A DNA stretch of 13,286 nucleotides from Porphyromonadaceae bacterium UBA7048 (GCA_002493945.1 DLAL01000034.1:1-13286); one strand, 5' to 3'. Shown: positions 1 to 7,664, counted from the first letter of the stretch. Numbers and translations are program-made. Notes: generated by a model from the sequence alone, not told the origin.

Positions 1-240
1 AGGACAAGTAGAAAAAATAATAATTCCTCCTGTATCTCCTGTACTCCTGACAGAAAAGAGAGGACAGGAGAACCGTAGGACAAGTAGAAAATAATAATCC
101 CTCCTGTATCTCCTGTACTCCTGTCAGAAAAGAGAGGACAGGAGAACCGTAGGACAAGTAGAAAATAAAATAATTCCTCCTGTTTCTCCTGTCCTCCTGT
201 CTAAAAAGAGTCGTACCTCCTGTCTGAAAAAAACGGGAGT
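1..240. repeat. Tandem ~75 bp repeat array rich in CTCCTGT words
   Basis: Two near-identical units lie at 1-76 and 77-150, each starting AGGACAAGTAGAAAA and ending GGAGAACCGT. A third, diverged and shortened unit starts at 151. Within the units the heptamer CTCCTGT occurs exactly nine times (starting at 27, 36, 101, 110, 118, 177, 186, 194 and 217), mostly spaced 8-9 bp. Its reverse complement ACAGGAG occurs at 64 and 138, so each full unit can fold: the 11-base arms at 35-45 and 61-71 pair with one mismatch around a 15-base loop. No reading frame uses it. The array starts at the window edge, so its true length is unknown. It lies just beyond the malate dehydrogenase terminator. Function unknown. 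Confidence 0.85.
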
Positions 241-247
241 AAAGAAA

Positions 248-279
248 AACAGGGAGTCCTCCGAAGAGGACTCCCTGTT
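248..279 (-). terminator. Rho-independent terminator of the malate dehydrogenase gene
   Basis: A perfect 14-bp stem (248-261 with 266-279) closes on the four bases 262-265. On the minus strand the loop is TTCG closed by a C-G pair, the very stable cUUCGg tetraloop. It is followed on that strand by GTTTTTCTTT. It begins 22 bases after the stop codon of the minus-strand gene at 302-1303, so it fits as that gene's intrinsic terminator. Confidence 0.93.
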
Positions 280-301
280 GAGTATAAGGTTAAAGACCGG
301 C

Positions 302-1303
302 TTAGCGGATGTTGGGGTTAAGAGTGTGCCACTGGTCGATGGGAGGAAGCACGCCCATTTCGATTACCTCGTTGCGGAGGTGGCAGAGGTGCTTGTAGCT
401 CTCTTCGAGTTCCTTCTGCTCCTCGGGGGTACCCTTGATGGGAGCGTAGGACACGCCGTTCTTGTCGATGGTGGTCTCCATAGCCATCATCACGTGGCTG
501 AAGCGGTCATTGTCTACATATGTGCCGGCAGGCCAGGTGAAGGGCTTGCCTCCCATAGCTGCTGCAATCATCTCGATGGATACGTAAGCCGGGCTCTGGA
601 AGGACGAACGTCCGCGGAGGTCGATGATGTGCTTGCCGCCCTGGATGACGCGCTGCTTCATGGCATCCCATTCTGCCTGGGGAAGAGCGTCGGTGCCGAT
701 GAGGTCGAGGAGGTTCTTGCCGTCGACCGAGGTGGTCGATGCGAAGACTGCCATCTGCTCGCCGTGGCCGCCGAACGTACGGCAGTTGGTGATCTTGTCA
801 GCGGGAATCTTGAAGAATACGGCGAGTTCGTGCTGCAGACGGGTGCTGTCGAGGGCAGCGAGAGTCGATACCTGCGAGGGCTTCAGACCCGAGTAGAGGA
901 GGGTGATGAGGCCGGTGATGTCGGCGGGGTTGAAGATTACAACCACGTGCTTGACGTCAGGGCAATATGTGCGGATGTCCTTGCCGAACTGCTCTGCAAT
1001 CTGGGCATTGCCTTTGAGGAGGTCTTCGCGGGTCATGCCTGCCTTACGGGCAGCGCCGCCCGACGATACGATGTAGCCTGCACCGGTGAGGGCTTCCTTG
1101 ATATCGGAAGTGTAGGTGAGGTTGACACCTTCGAAAGCGCAGTGATAGAGTTCTTCTGCCACACCTTCAAGAGCCGGAGCGAAGGGGTCGTAGAGACAGA
1201 TGTTGGGGGTAAGGTGCATCATCATGGCTGTCTGGGCCATGTTCGAGCCGATCATGCCGGCTGCGCCGACGATGACGAGCTTGTCGTTGCAAAGAAAATT
1301 CAT
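302..1303 (-). CDS. mdh: Malate dehydrogenase (NAD-dependent, LDH/MDH superfamily)
   Basis: Protein of 333 residues that should interconvert malate and oxaloacetate with NAD in the cytoplasm; in Bacteroidales this serves the reductive branch that makes succinate and propionate (family knowledge). Visible motifs are an N-terminal Rossmann glycine loop GAAGMIGS (residues 13-20), an acidic residue after the second strand (LYDP, D39) that favours NAD, a mobile-loop arginine region (AARKAGMTR, 84-92), FNPAD with N125, LDSTR (151-155) and the catalytic GGHGEQ with H180. The start codon at 1301-1303 places the Rossmann loop at the usual distance from the N-terminus. Transcribed alone on the minus strand, with a -7 box at 1404-1411 and a strong terminator at 248-279. 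Lactate dehydrogenase is the main alternative, but the sequence resembles the Bacteroidetes malate enzymes. Confidence 0.93.
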   Translation of the reverse strand: MNFLCNDKLVIVGAAGMIGSNMAQTAMMMHLTPNICLYDPFAPALEGVAEELYHCAFEGVNLTYTSDIKEALTGAGYIVSSGGAARKAGMTREDLLKGNAQIAEQFGKDIRTYCPDVKHVVVIFNPADITGLITLLYSGLKPSQVSTLAALDSTRLQHELAVFFKIPADKITNCRTFGGHGEQMAVFASTTSVDGKNLLDLIGTDALPQAEWDAMKQRVIQGGKHIIDLRGRSSFQSPAYVSIEMIAAAMGGKPFTWPAGTYVDNDRFSHVMMAMETTIDKNGVSYAPIKGTPEEQKELEESYKHLCHLRNEVIEMGVLPPIDQWHTLNPNIR

Positions 1304-1403
1304 AACGTTATAATTTATCGTTAGGTTATTTGTAATTGTTTGATCAAGTATCCGTATAACGCCCGGCAGGTGGCTTAGTATGCCCTCCTCCGGATATTTT
1401 TGG

Positions 1404-1411
1404 CAAATATA
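1404..1411 (-). promoter_or_regulatory. Bacteroidetes -7 box upstream of mdh
   Basis: On the minus strand this reads TATATTTG, an exact match to the Bacteroidetes housekeeping -7 consensus TAnnTTTG. It would start a transcript near 1397, leaving a leader of about 95 bases before the mdh ATG. A -33 TTTG at the usual distance is not evident; the nearest TTTG (1424-1427) is only 12 bases away. Confidence 0.5.
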
Positions 1412-1627
1412 ACGTATTTAACACAAACGCACGAATTTTTTTGCTGAAATTTTTCAAAAATTCTGCCTGTGGCTTTTCTGCTGCTGGTGAATGAACACTT
1501 CGCCCATACCGTGCGTTAACATTATATAACATTACTGCCGGAGAGGTTTATGCCGACTATGGTATAAAACTGCTCCCGGGCGTGAAAATTACTTAACGCG
1601 GAAGTCGGCTTGCCGGGATATTTTTCG

Positions 1628-1635
1628 TAACTTTG
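1628..1635 (+). promoter_or_regulatory. Bacteroidetes -7 box upstream of phoH
   Basis: TAACTTTG matches the -7 consensus TAnnTTTG exactly. A TTG at 1610-1612 is a possible -33 element, although the 15-base gap is short. The predicted start site near 1642 gives a leader of about 30 bases to the ATG at 1672. It also argues against translation starting at the upstream in-frame TTG at 1633, which lies inside this box. Confidence 0.6.
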
Positions 1636-1671
1636 CACAGTGGCTTTCGCTCACTATTCGCTCTCAAAGGT

Positions 1672-2664
1672 ATGATTGAACGCATCGTTATCATCGACAG
1701 TGTCGACCCTCTCTGTTTCTACGGCGTGAACAACGCCAATATGCAGCTGATTAAGAACTTATATCCCAAGTTGCGGATTTCGGCCCGCGGCTCGGTGATA
1801 CGTGTTATCGGCGAGGAGAAGGAGACTGCCGAATTCGAGACCAAAATCAAGGAGCTCAGCCAGTATGCCGAGCGCTACAACAGCCTCAGCGAGGACGTCA
1901 TCCTCGACATCGTCAAGGGCGACGGCCCCAAGGTGCAGAAGCGCGACGGCGTCATCATATTCGGCATCAACGGCAAGCCCATACAGGGCCGCACGCCCAA
2001 TCAGCAGGCCCTCGTGGAGACCTTCGGCGCCAACGACCTGACCTTCGCCCTCGGCCCGGCAGGTACGGGCAAGACCTACATAGCCATCGCCCTGGCCGTG
2101 CGCGCGCTCAAGAACCGTGAGGTGCGCAAGATCATCCTCTCCCGTCCGGCTGTCGAGGCCGGCGAGAAGCTCGGCTTCCTACCCGGCGACATGAAGGACA
2201 AGATTGACCCGTACCTCCAGCCTCTGTACGACGCCCTGGAGGACATGATTCCGGCCGTCAAGCTCAAGGAGTACATGGAGACCAAGGTCATCCAGATAGC
2301 TCCGCTGGCATTCATGCGCGGCCGCACGCTGAACGACGCCGTCATCGTCCTTGACGAGGCCCAGAACACCACCACACATCAGATAAAGATGTTCCTCACC
2401 CGTCTGGGCATGAACGCCAAGATGATTGTCACGGGCGACGTCACCCAGATAGACCTTCCGCACAAGACCCAGTCGGGCCTCGTGCAGGCCCTCCGCATCC
2501 TTGACGGCGTCCCCGGCGTAGGCCGCGTGGAGTTCGGCAAGAAGGACATCGTGCGCCACTCGCTGGTGCAGCGCATCGTCGAGGCCTACGAGAAGTACGA
2601 CAAGGAGGAGAAGGAGTCGGCCATCGCCGAAGCCGCCGCGCGCATCGAGGACGACACCGACTGA
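1672..2664 (+). CDS. phoH: PhoH-family ATPase
   Basis: Protein of 330 residues in the PhoH/YbeZ family, cytoplasmic P-loop ATPases linked to RNA metabolism and ribosome maturation; the precise role in Bacteroidetes is not settled. The N-terminal domain (about 1-110) has the KH-like stretch PKLRISARGSVIRVIGE (32-48). The ATPase core follows, with Walker A GPAGTGKT (128-135), an SRPAVEAGE strand (157-165), Walker B VIVLDEAQ (224-231) and the VTGD sensor (253-256). The C-terminal tail is highly charged. The start is set at the ATG of MIERIVI rather than the TTG 39 bases upstream, because family members begin this way and the upstream codon overlaps the promoter. First gene of a six-gene plus-strand run; purC follows after 45 bases. 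Confidence 0.92.
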   Translation: MIERIVIIDSVDPLCFYGVNNANMQLIKNLYPKLRISARGSVIRVIGEEKETAEFETKIKELSQYAERYNSLSEDVILDIVKGDGPKVQKRDGVIIFGINGKPIQGRTPNQQALVETFGANDLTFALGPAGTGKTYIAIALAVRALKNREVRKIILSRPAVEAGEKLGFLPGDMKDKIDPYLQPLYDALEDMIPAVKLKEYMETKVIQIAPLAFMRGRTLNDAVIVLDEAQNTTTHQIKMFLTRLGMNAKMIVTGDVTQIDLPHKTQSGLVQALRILDGVPGVGRVEFGKKDIVRHSLVQRIVEAYEKYDKEEKESAIAEAAARIEDDTD

Positions 2665-2709
2665 CACGAATCAACATTACAACCAAGCATATATCACAAA
2701 TCAAAGGCA

Positions 2710-3660
2710 ATGACACTCACAAGCACTGACTTCAAGTTCCCCAACATGACCGGGCCGGTCTATCACGGCAAGGTCCGCGACGTATACACCATCGACGGAA
2801 ACATCCTCGTCATGGTAGCTACCGACCGCATCTCGGCCTTCGACGTTGTCCTTCCCAAGGGCATACCGTTCAAGGGTCAGGTACTGAACCAGATTGCGAA
2901 CTACTTCCTTGACGCCACCCGCGACGCCGTCCCCAACTGGAAGCTCGCCGAAGTCGACCCCATGGCCACGGCAGGCGTACGCTGCGAAGGCTTCCGTGTG
3001 GAGATGATCATCCGCGGATACCTTGCCGGCAGCGCATGGCGTGAATATGCAGCCGGCGCACGCGAGATCTGCGGCGTCAGGCTCCCCGAGGGTCTGCGCG
3101 AGAACGAGCGTCTCCCCGAACCCATCATCACCCCCACCACCAAGGCCGACGCCGGTCACGACCAGAACATCTCGCGCGAGGAAATCATCGCTCAGGGTCT
3201 CGTATCGGCCGAGGACTATGAGGTGATGGAGCGCTACACCCGCACCCTCTTCGAAATCGGCACACGCATGGCCGCCGAGAAGGGTCTCGTGCTGGTCGAC
3301 ACCAAGTACGAGTTCGGCAAGCAGGACGGCAAGGTGCTCCTCATCGACGAGGTGCACACCCCCGACTCGTCGCGCTACTTCTACGCCGACACCTACGAGG
3401 AGCTCTTCAAGGCAGGCAAGCCCCAGCGTCAGCTCTCGAAGGAATTCGTGCGCCAGTGGCTCATGGAGAACGGCTTCATGGGACGTCCCGGCGAAGTTGT
3501 CCCCGAGATGACTCCCGAGGTATGCAAGGCCATCTCCGACCGCTACATAGAGCTGTACGAGCACATCACGGGCCGCAAATTCGTCCCCGCTCCCGAGACC
3601 GACGCCGCCGCGCGCATCGAGACCGGCGTGCTTGACTTCCTGGCCAATCTCCACAACTGA
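2710..3660 (+). CDS. purC: SAICAR synthetase (purine biosynthesis)
   Basis: Protein of 316 residues, phosphoribosylaminoimidazole-succinocarboxamide synthase. It ligates aspartate to CAIR with ATP to give SAICAR in de novo purine synthesis (cytoplasm). Family signatures are GKVRDVY (20-26), ATDRISAFD (37-45), the substrate loop VEMIIRGYLAGSAWREY (97-113), DTKYEFG (197-203) and LIDEVHTPDSSRY (211-223). At about 315 residues it belongs to the longer form found in Bacteroidetes and eukaryote-like enzymes rather than the ~240-residue E. coli form. Its TGA overlaps the ATG of the next gene by one base (TGATG at 3658-3662), implying translational coupling with menG. Confidence 0.96.
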   Translation: MTLTSTDFKFPNMTGPVYHGKVRDVYTIDGNILVMVATDRISAFDVVLPKGIPFKGQVLNQIANYFLDATRDAVPNWKLAEVDPMATAGVRCEGFRVEMIIRGYLAGSAWREYAAGAREICGVRLPEGLRENERLPEPIITPTTKADAGHDQNISREEIIAQGLVSAEDYEVMERYTRTLFEIGTRMAAEKGLVLVDTKYEFGKQDGKVLLIDEVHTPDSSRYFYADTYEELFKAGKPQRQLSKEFVRQWLMENGFMGRPGEVVPEMTPEVCKAISDRYIELYEHITGRKFVPAPETDAAARIETGVLDFLANLHN

Positions 3661-4400
3661 TGTCGCAGGTAGAGAAAGTCAATCCCTACCGCGATGACAG
3701 CCGGACCAAGGACGAGCAGGTACGCTCGATGTTCGACTCGATAGCCCCGGCCTACGACTTCATGAACCGTGCCATGACAGGCGGTCTCGACCGCCTGTGG
3801 CTACGGCGGCTGGTGTCGGAGGCCGTGGCCGCTTCGCCCGGCTCGATAATCGACATAGCCACCGGCACGGGCGACGTGGCCTTCGCCCTGGCCCGTAAGC
3901 TGCCGGAGGCCTCCATCACCGGCATCGACCTCTCCGAAGGGATGCTCGACAAGGCCCGCGCCAAGGCCGCCGGACTGCCTTATGCCTCGAAGGTGTCCTT
4001 CATGCAGGCCGACTGTCTGGACTCGGGACTCCCCGACGGCTGCGCCGACCTCATCACCGTTGCCTACGGCGTGCGCAATTTCGCCGACATCGCCGCCGGC
4101 TACCGCGAGATGTACCGCATGCTCCGTCCCGGCGGCAAGCTCTGCGTGCTCGAGCTCTCCACCCCCGTGTCGGCCATACCGCTGGCCGGCTACCGGCTGT
4201 ACACCCGCACCCTCGTCCCTGCCCTGGGACGCCTGATGTCGCACGACGCACGGGCCTACTCCTATCTCCCCGAGAGCATAGCCGCCGCCCCGCAGCGCCG
4301 GGCCATGACCGCCATCATGGAGTCGGCCGGATTCGTCTCCGCCCGCTACCGCTCCTTCACCATGGGAGTGTGCACGCTGTACACAGCACTCAAACGATAA
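3660..4400 (+). CDS. menG: Demethylmenaquinone methyltransferase (UbiE/MenG)
   Basis: Protein of 246 residues, class I SAM-dependent methyltransferase catalysing the last step of menaquinone synthesis, C-methylation of demethylmenaquinone. Bacteroidales use menaquinone, so menG is preferred over the ubiE name. Visible motifs are VRSMFDSIAPAYDFMNR near the N-terminus (21-37), SAM motif I IDIATGTGDVA (64-74), the acidic GIDLSEGML (88-96), AYGVRNFADI (135-144) and LRPGGKLCVLELSTP (155-169). The start overlaps the purC stop by one base. The DUF3078-like gene follows after 24 bases. From memory, in other Bacteroidales this gene is often followed by aroE; here exported proteins follow instead. Confidence 0.94.
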   Translation: MSQVEKVNPYRDDSRTKDEQVRSMFDSIAPAYDFMNRAMTGGLDRLWLRRLVSEAVAASPGSIIDIATGTGDVAFALARKLPEASITGIDLSEGMLDKARAKAAGLPYASKVSFMQADCLDSGLPDGCADLITVAYGVRNFADIAAGYREMYRMLRPGGKLCVLELSTPVSAIPLAGYRLYTRTLVPALGRLMSHDARAYSYLPESIAAAPQRRAMTAIMESAGFVSARYRSFTMGVCTLYTALKR

Positions 4401-4424
4401 TATACACATTTTCCGGAATCCATT

Positions 4425-5852
4425 ATGCAAAAGATACTTACTACCATACTGCTCGCTCTGCTCGGTGTGTCCGCCGCATCGGCACAGGCGATGTATACCA
4501 ATTCGGCCACCGTCCCCGATACGGGCGCCGTACAGGCGGTGAAGCCTCGAGCAACCGACCCCCGGTGGGCTGAACTCCGTTCGACCAGTCTCACCGTGCC
4601 GACCTTCGGCCCCGACTCCACCGCACTGTCGCCCCGGGTGATCGCTTACTTCGAGGAGGCTTTTGCCATGATGGATTCTGTGGAGTATGACACCGTGATG
4701 GTCATCAAACCTCTTCCGCGCACCTTCTTCGGCCCGGCGGTCTACCGCGAGTTCGAATACGCCGACACCGTGTCGCCCTTCCGTCCCGAGTACAGCGGCG
4801 AGGAGTCGCTGCGGTGGATTGAGGAAGCCAATGCGCAGAACCGCACCATGCGCCGCATACAGCGCTCTCTCTTCTTCGAGTATCCGCAGGCGGTGAAGTA
4901 CAACATCAACATGCTTCCGGAGGCTCCTAAGGTATTCCACGCCGTGGTCAATCCCGAGGACCACACCATCGAAATCAAGGAGATAGTCAAGGACGCTCCG
5001 GCAGCTCCGACCATCGATGCCAAGCCCGTCAGGAAGCGCCACTGGATACGCAATTTCTCCGCATCCCTCCAGTTCTCGCAGGCATACGTGTCGCCCAACT
5101 GGTATCAGGGCGGCAACAGCAACGTGAACATGCTCTCGCAGCTGAACTACAACGTCAAGCTCAACGACGCCTTCCACCCCAATCTCCTCTTCGAGACGAC
5201 GTTCCAGTATAAACTCGGCATGAACAACTCGCCCGAGGACAAGGTGCGCGACTACAACATCTCCGACGACCTCTTCCAGATCAACACCACATTCGGTCTG
5301 CGTGCCGTCAAGCGCTGGTACTACTCGTTCACGGGCCAGTTCAAGACTCAGCTCTTCAACTCCTATCCGAGCAACTCGCGCGACATCCAGTCGTCGTTCA
5401 TGTCGCCGGGCGAACTGACAGTCGGTGTCGGTATGACCTACAACTACAATAACCCCAAGAACACGTTCTCGGTCAACGCCTCGCTGGCGCCGCTGTCGTA
5501 CAATCTCAAGACCTGCATCAACGACGACATCGACCCCGGACGCTTCGGCATCGACGCCGGCCACCACACCCGGCACCACTTCGGTTCGAGCGCCGAGGTG
5601 AAACTCTCATGGCGTCTGGCCTACAACATCACCTACGACGCCCGTATCTTCATGTTCACCGACTACGAGAACTTCCAGGCCGACTGGGAGAACAAGATTA
5701 ACTTCGACATCAACCGCTTCCTCTCCACCCAGCTCTACGTCCACTTCCGCTACGACAGCAACACGCCCAAGTGCGACGACCCCGACTGGAAGAAGTTCCA
5801 GGTCAAGGAGATTCTCTCGATAGGCTTCAGCTACCGCTTCGCAAGCATCTGA
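4425..5852 (+). CDS. Exported outer-membrane beta-barrel protein, DUF3078-like
   Basis: Protein of 475 residues with a clear signal peptide (residues 1-20, lysine then LTTILLALLGV and cleavage near ASA-QA). Residues about 22-205 form a variable, proline-containing region. From about 207 to the end there are alternating polar and aromatic strands typical of an outer-membrane barrel, beginning with SASLQFSQAYVSPNWYQGG (212-230). The NWYQGGNSN motif is what I associate with the Bacteroidetes DUF3078 family. The chain ends in a strand, IGFSYRFASI, with aromatics near the C-terminus as in barrel proteins. Function of the family is unknown. Probably co-transcribed with menG upstream and the two small exported proteins downstream; the next ATG is four bases after its stop. 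Confidence 0.82.
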   Translation: MQKILTTILLALLGVSAASAQAMYTNSATVPDTGAVQAVKPRATDPRWAELRSTSLTVPTFGPDSTALSPRVIAYFEEAFAMMDSVEYDTVMVIKPLPRTFFGPAVYREFEYADTVSPFRPEYSGEESLRWIEEANAQNRTMRRIQRSLFFEYPQAVKYNINMLPEAPKVFHAVVNPEDHTIEIKEIVKDAPAAPTIDAKPVRKRHWIRNFSASLQFSQAYVSPNWYQGGNSNVNMLSQLNYNVKLNDAFHPNLLFETTFQYKLGMNNSPEDKVRDYNISDDLFQINTTFGLRAVKRWYYSFTGQFKTQLFNSYPSNSRDIQSSFMSPGELTVGVGMTYNYNNPKNTFSVNASLAPLSYNLKTCINDDIDPGRFGIDAGHHTRHHFGSSAEVKLSWRLAYNITYDARIFMFTDYENFQADWENKINFDINRFLSTQLYVHFRYDSNTPKCDDPDWKKFQVKEILSIGFSYRFASI

Positions 5853-5856
5853 TGTC

Positions 5857-6399
5857 ATGCGGCCGCTCCTGCTCCTCTTCCTCCTGCTCCTGATGACGGC
5901 TTCGCCGGCATACGGTGGCGCTCCGAGGCTGACGGCTCTCGACAGCGTGCCTGCCGGTCAGACCGGGGCGCCGGAGGGCCTGTGGCGCATGGGCGCCGAC
6001 GGAGCGGTGTTCGCCATAGAGCGTGAGCCGGGCCGGCGGGGAGCATACATCCTGACTCTCATATCGTCGCCTGACCTTTCCATCCCGTCGGGCACCGCTT
6101 TCGGCACCATGACGGCTACGGGCAAGCCCTACACTTACGATGCCTCGCTGAGCAAGTCGCTCTCAGGCCGCGGGCACAAGCTCAGCCGGAAGTCGTACCG
6201 CGACTTCGTCGTGGAATATGCGCCCGAATCGGGCCTGCTCACATTCACTGCATATCACAGGGGCCGCACGCTCAATGTGGTGCGGCTCCTGCCGTATCTG
6301 TTCAGATTCTCAATCAAGGAGAGCGACAGCCGTCCGCGCGGCATCGATGCCGCCTGCCGCATCTCTCCGCCCTCCGTGCAATACCCCGTACAGTTATGA
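5857..6399 (+). CDS. Small exported protein of unknown function
   Basis: Protein of 180 residues that I do not recognise. It has a very leucine-rich signal peptide (MRPLLLLFLLLLMTASPAYG) with likely cleavage near residue 20, and no lipobox cysteine. The mature part is basic and includes a repeated hydrophobic/charged strand pattern (GAYILTLISS, DFVVEYAPESGLLTFTAYH), consistent with a small beta-rich periplasmic domain. A single cysteine lies near the end. It starts four bases after the DUF3078-like stop. An alternative ATG at 5852, overlapping that stop, is in another frame. The stop overlaps the next start by four bases (ATGA, 6396-6399), so the two small genes are probably translated together. 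Confidence 0.78.
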   Translation: MRPLLLLFLLLLMTASPAYGGAPRLTALDSVPAGQTGAPEGLWRMGADGAVFAIEREPGRRGAYILTLISSPDLSIPSGTAFGTMTATGKPYTYDASLSKSLSGRGHKLSRKSYRDFVVEYAPESGLLTFTAYHRGRTLNVVRLLPYLFRFSIKESDSRPRGIDAACRISPPSVQYPVQL

Positions 6400-6899
6400 A
6401 ACGCACCGCACTCGCCCTCCTTGCAGCCCTCGCGGTCTGCTCCCTCATCAGTGCCCAGCGCACCACACGCAAAGGTCTCCGTCCCTCCTCAGCCGCAGCG
6501 GCCGTCACGGAGGCGCGGGCTGACTCTGCGGCATACGACACCATCGCGGCGCCCGAACCGCACACTGTCGACATCAACGGCTACGACAAGCCGCTGCGGT
6601 CGCGCTACGAGACTTTCTTCGTCTCCAACAATACCTCTGCATCCGTGGCGGCGCTGTCGTTCACCATATCCTACTACAATACGGCAGGCGAACTGCTCCA
6701 CCGCGCTCCCCGCAGGGTGTCGGTCGACATTCCGGCAGGAGAGACCCGTCAGGTGAGCCTGCGCTCGTGGGACAAGCAGTTCGCCTTCTACTATACGCGC
6801 TCGACCGTCCCCGCACGTACGGGCACTGCTACGCCCTACGAGATTGCGATGACGGTCGATACGGTCTTCACGGTGCGCCGTGCGGCGCCCGTGAAGTGA
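6396..6899 (+). CDS. Small exported protein of unknown function (FxLYD-like fold possible)
   Basis: Protein of 167 residues with a signal peptide (MKRTALALLAALAVCSLISAQ, cleavage near 20). A linker rich in A, S and R (about 22-55) follows, then a single domain (about 56-160) with SRYETFFVSNNTSASV, LSFTISYYNTAGELLHR and VDIPAGETRQVSL. A strand pattern of 'modified noun, context-dependent chain, then IPAGET' is typical of immunoglobulin-like FxLYD or related domains that follow peptide chains in envelope proteins, but this is inference from pattern only. It is the last gene of the plus-strand run. The stop lies 15 bases from the stop of the converging SIMPL-domain gene. Confidence 0.78.
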   Translation: MKRTALALLAALAVCSLISAQRTTRKGLRPSSAAAAVTEARADSAAYDTIAAPEPHTVDINGYDKPLRSRYETFFVSNNTSASVAALSFTISYYNTAGELLHRAPRRVSVDIPAGETRQVSLRSWDKQFAFYYTRSTVPARTGTATPYEIAMTVDTVFTVRRAAPVK

Positions 6900-6914
6900 T
6901 GTCCTGCCGGGGAA

Positions 6915-7619
6915 TCAGTTCTCCAGCTGATAGTTTATGTATGTCACCACGCGGACGGTCTTGATCTGCGGGGTGTACTGGTCGCGGTCGCTTATCGAGA
7001 ACTGGCCCTGGCTTGCCGACTGGATTTTGCCGAGGGAGCTGTGGCTGTCGGCGGCGAATTTCTCCGCCGCCTCGCGGGCCTTGGCAGTGGCTTCGGCTAT
7101 CATCTCGGGCTTGATGGAGTTCAGGTCGGTGTACTCGTAGGTGGTCCGGTAGTTGTAGTCTCCGGCCACGACCGCTATGCCCTGGCGGAGAAGCTCGGTC
7201 TGCTTCTTGATGAGGTCACGGACGAGGTCTACCTTGTTCGAGGTCACCACCACGACGTTGGTCACCTTGTAGCGGACGCGCACGTCGTCGTTGGAGTATC
7301 GTTCGGCCATCTGGTCGTACACCTCGGGGGGATTCACCGAGATTTCGTCGTCGGTGATGCCGTTGGCCTTGAGGAAGTTCAGAATCGAGGCATTGTTGGA
7401 CTGTATCTTGTTGTATATGGCGGTGAGGTCGTTGCCCATTTCTTTGGTCACCAGCGGCCACGTCACTTTGTTGGCCGACACTTCTTTCTCGCATAGACCG
7501 CGTACCTGGACGGTGCGGTCGCGGTTGGCGAAGTTGTCCAGTCCGCCCTTGATGGCGAATCCGAGGATGGCGATGGCGACAGCGACGAGGGCTGCCGGGA
7601 TGATGGATGAGAGTTTCAT
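6915..7619 (-). CDS. SIMPL-domain (DUF541) envelope protein
   Basis: Protein of 234 residues. The N-terminus MKLSSIIPAALVAVAIAILGFAIKGG is a membrane anchor or uncleaved signal, so the rest should face the periplasm. The remaining part matches the SIMPL/DUF541 family: a first strand RTVQVRGLCEKEV with the family's 'alanine/threonine-rich, V.G' start, a helix IYNKIQSNNASILNFLKANGI, then DDEISVNPPEVYDQ and a long C-terminal helical stretch AEATAKAREAAEKFA before the closing strand VRVVTYINYQLEN. Family members have been linked to oxidative stress and signalling, with no defined biochemical activity. The start is the ATG at 7617-7619; the frame stays open upstream to 8108 only because it shadows rubrerythrin. 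A -7 box lies 45 bases upstream. Confidence 0.85.
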   Translation of the reverse strand: MKLSSIIPAALVAVAIAILGFAIKGGLDNFANRDRTVQVRGLCEKEVSANKVTWPLVTKEMGNDLTAIYNKIQSNNASILNFLKANGITDDEISVNPPEVYDQMAERYSNDDVRVRYKVTNVVVVTSNKVDLVRDLIKKQTELLRQGIAVVAGDYNYRTTYEYTDLNSIKPEMIAEATAKAREAAEKFAADSHSSLGKIQSASQGQFSISDRDQYTPQIKTVRVVTYINYQLEN

Positions 7620-7664
7620 TGGCGTAATAGTTTTGATGAATGTATTTTTTTCTGTCTTCTGAGG

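Larger units (their letters stand above)
1304..1671. other. Divergent AT-rich intergenic region
   Basis: 368 bases between the malate dehydrogenase and phoH starts. It holds one good -7 box for each direction (1404-1411 minus, 1628-1635 plus) and A/T-rich runs around 1430-1460. A 62-codon open frame on the minus strand (1344-1532) covers the promoter and looks fortuitous. No tRNA or structured RNA was recognised. Confidence 0.6.

Noticed and set aside
1..240. CRISPR array
   Set aside because: Units are contiguous copies with no unique spacers between short repeats, so it is a plain tandem repeat.
278..1324. 348-codon plus-strand frame opposite mdh
   Set aside because: Starts inside the mdh terminator hairpin and mirrors mdh; the product is not protein-like.
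1395..1402. Plus-strand TATTTTTG, a second -7 consensus match forming a dyad with the mdh box
   Set aside because: No -33 element at a suitable distance and 270 bases from phoH; the closer TAACTTTG box explains phoH better. The dyad is likely a result of AT-rich composition.
1344..1532. 62-codon minus-strand open frame in the mdh-phoH gap
   Set aside because: Lies across the mdh -7 box in AT-rich DNA, has no similarity I recognise, and its translation would compete with the promoter region.
2701..3654. 317-codon open frame antisense to purC
   Set aside because: Covers purC almost exactly and has no family motifs; purC is unambiguous.
3801..5579. 592-codon open frame on the minus strand opposite menG and the DUF3078-like gene
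   Set aside because: It is antisense to two well-supported genes, spans their boundary and is low-complexity V/G/H/R-rich, typical of the antisense frame of GC-rich codon usage.
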